Part shown: positions 34,386-44,300 of the stretch, piece after piece | Layout of the letters: every line of letters begins with the position of its first letter | Numbering within the stretch: the first letter of the stretch is position 1 | Assembly: GCA_038373865.1 (NCBI GenBank) | Contig: JAXGGA010005237.1 | Location: 16,043 to 80,042 of the forward strand | Length of the DNA stretch: 64,000 nt | Direction of reading: 5' to 3' | Origin: Uloborus plumipes | Taxonomy: Eukaryota > Arthropoda > Arachnida > Araneae > Uloboridae | Translations under genes and position numbers: made by a program | The notes under the pieces: generated by a model | Told to the model about the DNA's origin: nothing | Databases searched by the model: none | Seen by the model: the letters and a program-made list of their open reading frames with translations, nothing else

Positions 34386-34857
34386 GGTGAGAGCGGGGCT
34401 AAAAGTTCCGTTTTTTAATCAAGCTCAAAATTCGTTTTGAAAACTTGGTTCTAGAATTAATATTCCGAGGTTAAAACCTAGTATTATATGTCCCTTTGAT
34501 ATACAGACTGTTTTTTGAGTTGTATTTCGTAAGATTTTTAATAATTAATTTTATAGTAAGTAAAGCCGAAAAGGAACAACTATAACCCCGAATTGGGGCA
34601 AGTTGTTCCGTGGTGGGGCAAATTGTTCCGAGATTAACAAGACGATGAATAACGATGCTGATTTCGAATTTAACCACGCTGCGAGAAGAATAACTCATTA
34701 AAAACATAATTTGTGAAAAAAAAACAATGGTTGATATTAGTATAACTTTATTTAAGGGCTACAACAATATCGTTTAAATAATCAGTTGTTTTCTCGTACT
34801 TACTACGACTTTTTTACTTCCTCTTACGTAGCAAAGGAAGTTATTATCGATAATATA

Positions 34858-35495
34858 CAGGGTGTCCACTCCAATCGTGGACCAATAGCTAATTTCTAAA
34901 CCGTTAGAGATACGCATACAGTTTATTTAGGAAAAAATCTCCAAATTATGAAAGGAATTTTGGGTCTATTCAATGTTTTTCAAAAAATCAAATTTTGAAA
35001 GAGTTACGAAATTTAAATTTTATACAGCCACCCAGTCCTATCAATCATATTTAGTAAAACATTCTTGACACTGTAACGTTTAAAACTAAAAAAAAATCAC
35101 TCTTCTACGACAAAAATTGACCGAGTTATGACGTTTTGAAAAATCAAGATTTTGAAGGATTTCGCATACGGTCCCTTAAGCGATCTCTCGATGACGTCAT
35201 GAGACAATGCAAAATCTTGATTTTTCAAAACGTCATAACTCGGTCAATTTTTGTCGTAGAAGAGTGATTTTTTTTTAGTTTTAAACGTTACAGTGTCAAG
35301 AATGTTTTACTAAATATGATTGGATAGGAGTGGGGGGCAAATTTCGTAACTCTTTCAAAATTTGATTTTTTGAAAAACATTGAATAGACACAAAATTCCT
35401 TTCATAATTTAGAGATTTTTTCCCAAATAAACTATATGCTTATCTCTAACGGTTTAGAAATTAGCTATTGGTCCACGATTGGAGTGGACACCCTG
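34858..35495. mobile_element. 638-bp near-perfect palindromic element, TA flanks
   Basis: The ends CAGGGTGTCCACTCCAATCG and its complement are flanked by TA (34856-34857 and 35496-35497). Complementarity continues inward to about 35160 and 35210, leaving a loop of about 50 bp (containing ATGACGTCAT). No coding sequence. The TA target and the CAGGGTGTCC end suggest a Tc1/mariner-type non-autonomous element. Confidence 0.88.
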
Positions 35496-36047
35496 TATAT
35501 ATATGCATATATTTTGTGCATGCTGTATGCTTTGTAGTTGGATTGAATGGGATTGCGTGTAAATGTAAAAATGTGATATTATAATTTACTTTGAACATTT
35601 AATTAAATGTATATGCTACCTCATTTACATTCACACATGTTTTAAGTTCCATACTTTCAAATTAATATATATTATGTACATTATTTGAAAATATTATGTA
35701 CTGTTTTTTTTTTTTCTTTGAGAACCATTTTTTTGAAATCTAAAAAAATATGTTTCAATAAATTTATTCGGTTTGATAAACACAAGTTGTTTACGCTTTT
35801 TTATTTCTTTAAAAACAAATTATACGCGAAACTTATTTTTTCTAAATTATGTTGATAAAACATCAATGCTGGTGTTAACTATTGAACGCTACTGCATAAG
35901 GCGCTCAGAAGGCATTAGCACGAGGGCGCCGATCAGGCTTGGCGCAGCCTGTAGGGATGTAAATGTTTTATTTGTTATCGTGCTCACTCTAAGCACTATT
36001 TTAACACTGAAGGCATCTTCTAAGAAAAAAGAAGTAGTGTGGGATCC

Positions 36048-36179
36048 ATAACAGAATTTTTGTGCCGGATGCCGGCAAAATATCGACTTTAAATAATCTA
36101 ATCGGGACTTTTAGACGCGCGTCGCTTGACAAATTTTTATTCTCAAGGTAGACTGTGCAAAGCCGGGCAACACGTCTAG
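36048..36179 (+). mobile_element. Helitron-like 3' end fragment
   Basis: The sequence from GTGCCGGATGCCGGCAAAAT to GTGCAAAGCCGGGCAACACG ends in TCTAG and T. It matches 58735-58870 in the opposite orientation. It lies inside the 34386-37022 element. Confidence 0.45.
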
Positions 36180-37022
36180 TAAATAGCAAACTGAAAAACA
36201 TTCATATGGTAAAATACAGTAAGGACAGTGCAACATGTAAGAATTACCTATAATAATTAACAGCTTCAACAGCTAATAAGCAAAAATAATTGGCTCAGTC
36301 TTCAGTTATAATAGGGATCAAGCTAAAATTTCAAATAGGATCCTCCAAAAATATGATTTTTATATTGAAGTCTGAAATATATTTCGATGTCTTACATAGT
36401 TTGCTCTTCGAAAATTTTATATCTAATATATATCTATCGGATAGACTGAATATTTCAGGATTTATTTTTGGTGAAAGAGTATCTCACTTTCGGTCTTTCA
36501 CAGTAACATATAATATTTATTTATATGTGTACTTATTTACTGCATCACTGGTACAGATGAATAGGGCAAGAGATTCCTTCGGGATAGTTGCTAATTTTTC
36601 TGGGGCAAGTTGTTTCGCGAAACAACTTGCCCCCAAAAAAGGGAACAACTAGCCCCAAAAGCACATGTCTTTAAAACATCAAATTATAGGTTAGGTAACG
36701 AAACGTAAATGGTTTCAGCGTATGGTATTAGGGTGCACAATCTATCTTCATAGAAAAATACTAAAAACCTTAACCCTTACTATTAAATTTTGGTCAAAAG
36801 ACCAAAAACACCAAAAACAAAAATATTTACCTTCGTAGATCAGTAATGCACGTGCTCCGCTTTTAATATACCGAACGCCACTGGGCTGGCTAAAATAGCT
36901 GCCATTTTTGCGCTATAACATTCTATTTCACGACGTATTGACAAAATACATATATTTTTTTCTTAGCTGAGCTACTTCAAAGGGAACAACTTACACGCGG
37001 AACTTTTAGCCCCGCTCTCCCC

Positions 37023-37340
37023 TACTAATAGTCAATGTGTAAAAATAATTTGTTGTATATACTTTTTTATACAATTAAGTACATAAAAAAATAGTTGAAC
37101 TTGCGAAAACTGGAAATGGACAAGAGTGTTTGCCTAAACTCTCATTTTTAAAGACTTATGTAAAAATAAATAAATGAATTTCAATAATGTTTTCAGTGAT
37201 AGAATTTTTTTAGGGTATTTCTTGCAGAAAATTATTGTTCGCATTGAATTTAAAATGTAAGTTATGCTTCAAAATCGTCTTTTTAAAATCCGGTCAGCAA
37301 ATATAAGCAAATTTTGAAAATGACCCTTATGTTGTTTTTC
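37023..37340 (+). repeat. Dispersed repeat A, right portion
   Basis: It continues the 33826-34385 repeat after the 34386-37022 insertion. It matches the reverse complement of 63263-63398 and then 61610-61832, which are themselves separated by the Tc1 copy at 61833-63260. Confidence 0.85.
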
Positions 37341-38220
37341 AAGTTAAGCCTTTGCTAAGATCACTTCGTACAGAAATGTCGAATTTAAAATTTGTCTTTC
37401 TACTTTCAAAAAAAAAAAAAAAAAAAGCAGCGACAATTTAAAATTGATTTTTACAAATTTTAAACGCTTACAAGTTGTTTCCTCGCGAATTTTCAAGATT
37501 TCCTTTACGGGACCTTATATAGGAAAGGTTCTAAAATTAGATTTTCCCCATTCTTTCCAATGAAACCAAAATGGACGGATGAACTATTTCCATGTGACGA
37601 AACCTAACAAATCTAAGCCTTACAACACAGCCCCGAATATATTGCTGGTAACAATGCATGCTCTAGCCCTTGCACAAGCAGTATTATAATAATTTTTATG
37701 ACCACGATACTTGACCTATGGTTCTCCACTTTTTGGTCCAGTTATCTTGAGTTAATGCAATATCGCAACTCACCTCTAACCAACTTCATACTTAGAAGAT
37801 CAGATGCAGAACGGCTAAGGTGAAGATTCGATTGAGAATTCTCAACGAGTACTTTCTGCCCTCTACTGCAGAGTCAGTGGGCCGCTGTCTCATGAATTAA
37901 TAAAAAATAAATTTAAATTTAAATGTGATTTTCAGCCATTTTTATCAAATGAAGCCTGCAGTATTTTTTTGTGTAAACTTACAGTTGTAAATAATGAAAC
38001 TCAATTCCACTTTCTAAATATTTAGAGTTGGCAACAAAGACATTTCCCCGATAATTTAGATCGCTGGCAACAAACATTTGTTATTGTAAAGCACGCAATA
38101 CATCTAGAGGTGTAAAATGTTAAATCGTCTAAAACGCTCATTTAGTTATCGATCGTTCTGCGGCAAACCTTTAATGAGTTTTTGGAACTAATTTTATAGG
38201 TTTTACGGTTTGGATTTAAA
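37341..38220. other. Upstream region of AACS; possible bidirectional promoter
   Basis: The stretch lies between the last repeat and the AACS start codon. ATAGG at 38196-38200 could be a 3' splice site for a 5'-UTR exon (AACTAATTTTATAG). An in-frame stop TAG at 38197-38199 precedes the start codon. On the minus strand an ATG with a strong donor 16 nt downstream lies at 37774-37789. No TATA box was recognised with confidence. Confidence 0.4.
37774..37789 (-). CDS. Candidate minus-strand first coding exon
   Basis: On the minus strand ATGAAGTTGGTTAGAG is followed by GTGAGTTGC. This would be a first exon of five codons plus one base, facing AACS head to head. Its phase does not fit directly onto the HIBCH exon or the other two candidates, so at least one unseen exon would be needed. 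Confidence 0.2.
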
Positions 38221-38350
38221 ATGGATAAAGAAGTGAGAAAAGTGAGCGGCAACCTTTACCCTAAAATTGTATACCAGCCAAAAGAAGTAAAAGAAAACCA
38301 AATTTGGCATTTTAGAAGATTTGTTGAAAATAGGCATGGAATAAAATTGA
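38221..38350 (+). CDS. AACS: AACS exon 1 (start codon)
   Basis: ATG in good context (AAAATGG) with an in-frame TAG 21 nt upstream. The exon encodes MDKEVRKVSGNLYPKIVYQP, then IWHFRRFVENRHGIKL, with donor GTAAGTTGAG. One base is carried into exon 2, giving N before DYW. Confidence 0.85.
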
Positions 38351-41300
38351 GTAAGTTGAGTTTTACTGACATCTTTTTTTTTTTTTCCAGTAAGTTTTTC
38401 TCGCATTTCCCCAATTTTCCCCTTTTAGTACTTTCAACAGTGCGATAAATTTAGTAGCAACTTGTGGATATCTGGGGATGTTGAAAAAGCTTCAACGAAA
38501 AGTATTCAACGGCTTTTACTTTTTCCCTTTAAGCACCACCTGTTTCTTTTCCACCCTACAACTTTTTTAATTAACTCAGTGATTCTCCCCATTTACTTCG
38601 GCTGCCTTCTTCGGAGGTACGATAATTTTGTAAGAAAAAAACGAGTAAATAATTGAAAAAATGTGCAACGATTAATTCATGAAGAAAAAAAATAGATATA
38701 TATTACACTCTAAACACTATTTCTGCACGCTTGATTCGAGCTAAAAAGGAAGAAATAAAAATAAACATAATGGTCAAAATTAAAAGAGAAAAGGGAAAAC
38801 TGCCGTGTTTTTATTACTTTTGTTCGGAAAGTTATGTAAACTTTATGACTTAAAATTAATGATAAATGACGTTTTTATATTACTTTCATGGGAAATATGT
38901 ATTAAGAGCAAGAATCTGAGAAAATGTCACGCCTAGCATTATGAGGTGATTCATGACCTCTCAGATTTTTTCAAAAAAATTACCAAAGGTTTATTATCTT
39001 ATGAAAAGACCAAATCCAGAATGTTTTGTTCTAAAATTGAGTTGTTTAGCTTTTATGGATCCCTAAAGGTGAAGGTGCGGCATCAAAAATTAAGCGGATT
39101 TTCAAGACATGGAAGTTGCTCCGAGCTAAAACTCTGACATGGAACTGTTGAACTCCAATTTTCTTTTTGTATATGGAATATAGAAGGTTGAAACTTTACA
39201 AAATGAATGTTAAATTTGAGGTAAGTTGTTGCCGTAAGGTGAGTGAAGGCCCTCAAACTAAGGCGTTTTTGACGTTTCTTAGCGTTTTGGAGGTCCAAAA
39301 ACAGCTTGTACATTTCAGTTACCATGGTAAAAGTAGTGTCGTTAGAAAGGTCAGCGTAAGCATTTTAAAATAATGTATAAATAACCGAGGAAAGTTCAAC
39401 GTGCTTTTAGTTGCGTAAGGCCGAAATATGAAAAATGTCATATTTTACCGATATTCAAACGGTCATAACTTCTTCTGCCAAAAACTTTTTTACAAAAATG
39501 GACATTAAAAAAACATTTTTTGTAAAAAAAATGTTTACATTTCGCCTCAAAGGACTCAGCTGTTCTGTTAAGACAAATACTAGAGTATGACACTGGCAAA
39601 AAAAAAACTTCAATATGTTGTTGGCAGAGGAAGTTATGACTGTTTGAATATCGGTAAAATATGACATTTTTCATATTTCGGCCTTACGCGACTAAAAGCA
39701 CGTTGAACTTTCCTCGGTTATTTATACATTATTTTAAAGTGCTTACACTGGTCTTTCAAACGACACTACTTTTGACGTAGCAACTGAAATGTACAAGTTG
39801 TTTTTGAACCTCAAAAATGCTGAAAAACGTCAAAAATGCCTTGTTTTTGAGGGCCTTCACTGAACTTATGGCAACAACTTACCTCAAATTTAACATTCGT
39901 TTTGAAAAGTTTGAACCTTCTATATTCCCTATACAAAAATAAAATTGGAGTTCAACAGTTCCTGGTAAGAGTTTTGGCTCACAGCAAACTTTCATGTCTT
40001 GAAAATCCGCTTAATTTTTGATGCCGCACCTTCACCTTTAGGGATCCATAAAAACTAAACAACTCAACTTTAGAACAAAAGATTCCGTGTAAGATCTTTT
40101 GTTCTAAAGTAAGATGAGTAAAAACCAAAAAGCAACGTCTAAAAGCACAAATAAGTCAAGTTAAAATTGGCAAACATGTTTCAAAGGCATAAAGCCTCCT
40201 TCTTCAGTGCCCAGCACTTTTTTTTTTCTTGTTTGGCCCTGAAGAAGGAGGCTTTATGCCTTTGAAACATGTTTGCCAATTTTAACTTGACTTATTTGTG
40301 CTTTTAGACGTTGCTTTTTGGTTTTTAAACATAAAAATACCTTTAAAAAGAATGGTTTACTATTTTATAACTGAAATAGATGGAATCGACTTGACATTTA
40401 ATTTCTAAACTCGTGAGATTTTGGAAACCTATATTTTTCTTTTCTTCTTTTTTTATCTTTTGGGACTGCGAAGGGCATATGAATCACTTTTTTTTTTTTT
40501 TTTTAAATTTCGTTAGTGCTGTGCTATTTAAGTCAAGTAAACTCCAAGAAAACCTTAAATCATGTTAGAAATGAGACGTATACCCTTCTGCGAAAAGGAT
40601 AAATAATAAAAATAATGATACAAAAGTCCAAACATTAAAAAAAAAAAAAAGAATAGTGCAAGTAAAATAATGAAAGTGAACAGATATAGAATAAATATAA
40701 ACTAACATGAAAAGTTAAATTGGTACTTTCGTCGTCTGATTGTTTATTTAATGTGATATCTAATTTTGAGCCGTTAAGACAGATAGCCTGGCAGTTTATG
40801 CAAGCAATGCTGCAATTTATCCTTGATTTTCTGCAGCCGCATCTTGCACTACATTCTTTCGTGCATGAACAAAAAATCATGGAAAGAATGGAGTCAGGAG
40901 CAGGAAGCCTTGAAGTTGTTATAGGTTTCCATGATGAACCGGCTTTTTTCCACGCCCATTCATCGGGGGGAAGTAATCTCCCCAACCACTTTTGAATCTG
41001 GTGATAAACTCTTAATGAATGAAATTTTACGGCATCTTCAGTCGGTGGGAAGGAAGCAAGATCTGTTTTTTTTTTTTTTCTTGCTGCTGTCTGAAAAAAT
41101 ATAAATCTCTGTTCATTTAGAGAAGGTACATTTACTGCAGCCCCATGTAAGGCCAAGAAAAATGATTGTCCTGCATCCACTACCTGCTCTGGGGTAGAAA
41201 GGGGGGTTTGAGGACACTTCCGGAACGTAGCTCAATAATTGATTTTTTTAAACAACTTTATGAATTTGGCTTTGCCTTTGTTATATGTAGCTGATGTTGT

Positions 41301-44300
41301 GTCGCAGCCGGAGAAAGCATGGAGGAAGAGAATTTGATCCTTTAACTTGCAAGTGTTTTGCAATTCTTGTGAATAAAAAATCTTGGTGTCAACTTTATCT
41401 CTGCCTGGTTTAAGGAAAAGAATAGTATTATTACTTGGAGTCAAAGCTATTACTAAAACAAAAAGATCAACGTCTTCACCTACGACAATTTTTTTTCAGA
41501 CAGATTTTTCCAAAGTTGTTTCAATTATCATGGTATCAGCATCATCATCATCACTTAAACGAAACTTAATGCCAGATTTTACAAATTTTTCTGCTATCAT
41601 CTTTATTAATCTAATTTTGTTGGTGGAATTAGAAAGAAAGTTTTCTTATGGCACGGTGATCGGCATGTTTTCTTCAAATTTAATGTCCATGCATTTTTTC
41701 AATTGTAAGCGTCGTTCCTGTTCTGCTAGTTTGGTATTGTTGACATTCGAATACCCATCAAATACCACAGTGCCATTTGTACTGCCATAATATTTGTTGA
41801 TGTATTACAACACACTTGCAAGTGCATTAAGAGTTTATCATTCATTAAAGAAGTCATTAAGAGTCGTTAAGAGTTTATCATCAGATTCAAAAGTGGTTGG
41901 GGAGATTACTTCCAACCGATGCCTGGGGATGTAAAAAAGCCGGTACATCATGGAATAGAATAGCTACAGAAAGTCAAGGATAAACTGCAGCATTGCTTGC
42001 ATAAACTACAAAGGTATCTGCTTTAACGGCTCAAAATTAAATATTAAATTAAATGTACAGTTAGAAGACGACAAATTAAATGTACAGTTAGACGACATTT
42101 AACTTGAGTACAATGTCATTTTCATGTTAGTTTATATTTTTTCTGCATCTATTCACTTTCATCATTTTACTTGCATTATTCTGTTTTTTTTTCCTTTAAT
42201 GTTTGGACTTTATTATCATTATTTTTATTATTTATTCTTTTCGTAGAAGGGTATACGTTTAATTTTTAACATGATTTAAGATTTTTCTTGGACCTTAGTT
42301 GAGTTTAGAAACTAAATATCAAGTCGATCCTATCTATTTCAGTTATAAAATATGAAACCATTCTTTTTAAAGGTATTTTTATGTTCTTTAAATTACCAAC
42401 TGATGATTTTACTGCCGAATGCATAGTTTTTGGGATATAACCCGAAAACTGAAAAAACGCATCCAAAATCCCTGGTGGCGCTACGAGCTCATCTCCTACC
42501 ACCGAGGACTTTTAGTACGTTCATCGGGAGCCCTTTTTGCACATGTGTGCCAACTTTTAAAACTATATTATTATTTATTTTGGGCCTTTGTTTGCTGAAC
42601 TATGGTAGAGGGGGAAATAGTGAAAAGTACACTTGCACATATTCTCGTCTTCCTTCATTACTCGCCTCTTTCCTCCCCAACCTGCCTCCCGTTTCAAGAA
42701 ATCAAGTCGCCTTTGACCTGTACTACTTCAAGTCAAAAACAGAAAAGAATCATATCAAATTAATCACTGAAGCGGCTCCAAAAATAGAAAAGAGCGCAAA
42801 AATAGTCGGTTTTTCAAAAATTGACAAAGTTTGAAGTTCAATATCTCGGCAACTATTATAGCTATAATAAAAACAAAAAAAGCGAAGAGCAAAAGGCTAG
42901 TGGGCGCGAGACTTCGGCAAACTGCCAATTTGAAAGACGGAGTACGCGGCGTTTGAGATCCAAAAAGAAAACATAGCAATTCCCCCCCCCCCCCCACTGC
43001 TAAAACATTTGCCCCCCCCCCTTTTTTTCCCTTCCTTTCTTCTCTTTTTTGAAGAAAAAATCTGGGACACTGGAATAAAATGTAAATAGCACTGTCACAA
43101 AAGGAAAAATTGAAACTTACATGCTGCAATTTTATTTTAGATGATTATTGGGAACTTTATGAGTGGTGTCGCCAAAATTATCGGAAGTTTTGGGAAAGCG
43201 TGTGGATCTTCTTCGACGTCATAAGTTCTGAACCGTATACTGAAGTAAGAATCTGCTTTCCGCATACATGATTCTTTTTTAATTTTATATCGGCTATTTC
43301 TTATATTGATATTCCGGCGGTTTTTTGTTTTGTTTTTTTTTATTATTTTATTCTTTTCGTCTCTCTAATTTTGCTTTTATGCAGTGTAAGTATATCCCTA
43401 TTGTTTGTTAAAATATTATTTCCTACAATTAAAATCCATTACGAGGACGGTTGTTGAAAAGATTTATGAATCGGAAACGAGAAAAAAGAAACAAGATTTG
43501 TAATTGATGCTGACATTAACCCACCTTCTAGATTTACTTTGCTAAAAGTTTGGCAAAGCGTAGCGTTCGCTGCATCAAGCAATACATTCAGTAAGATTAC
43601 ATGCGTTTCCTGAAACAGCCCCCTATCGTTTAGCTAGTGAAATTATAGCTATTTATTATAAAAACATAGTTCCAAAGTAATAGGTTCTTGCCAGAGCCAG
43701 AAATTTCTACCATCCGAAAAATCAAGCTCTTATCTTCAGGTCAAAGACGGCAGAGCTTGCCACTACATCATACGGGTCATCCAAGCTTGCATCTTTCATT
43801 AAGGCTCTATTGAGAGTATTTTATTTAATCACGTTCTATGGTTGAATGTCGCAAAATGTGCTATCGCGTTAAAAATCTTCTAAATGTGAGGTAAGTTTGC
43901 GAAGGTACACTTTTTGGAAAAGTTTTAAAATTGGGTATTTTGTTTGAAACGTGTTTTCATTTAAAACATAAAATGACGCTTGCGTTGCGGAATCGCAACG
44001 CAAGCACCCTGTTTAGGGATTTGAAAGATGGGGTATTTATTGTATTTCCTGTCAGTGCGAATTTGTAGAAAAAAGGACATCTCGATGTTTTCTCGAATTC
44101 TGTACAAAAGAACATGAAAATTGCGTCAAAAAAAATCAAATAATGTTGTAATCTATCATATTAACACCTGAAGAGAATTTGCTTGAGAGAAAAAATATAT
44201 TGCAATCTAATTTTAAAACATTGTAACAGGAAATATTTTTATTGCAGGTTTTTGATATGAACGGAAGCTTCGAGAACCCTAACTGGTTTAAAGGAGCAAA

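Larger units (their letters stand above)
34386..37022. mobile_element. 2.6-kb element with GAGAGCGGGGC ends, TA target duplication
   Basis: The ends GGTGAGAGCGGGGCTAAAAG and CTTTTAGCCCCGCTCTCCCC are flanked by TA (34384-34385 and 37023-37024). The related copy at 63398 is continuous across this site, so the empty site proves the insertion boundaries. Inside are GGGGCAAGTTGTTCC words near both ends, a 638-bp palindrome (34858-35495) and a Helitron-like end (36176-36179). No transposase was recognised. Confidence 0.85.
40331..42385. repeat. Inverted duplication flanking a decayed CXC-type gene
   Basis: Bases 40331 to about 41030 and about 41850 to 42385 are inverted copies (shared edge ACATAAAAATACCTTTAAAA; inner match includes GATTCAAAAGTGGTTGGGGA). 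The left arm has about 100 bp extra near 40430-40530. The spacer of about 0.8 kb carries the rest of the minus-strand pseudogene. Confidence 0.8.

Noticed and set aside
42764..43129. 121-residue minus-strand frame
   Set aside because: It consists largely of homopolymer C/G and T/A tracts, with no recognisable motif.
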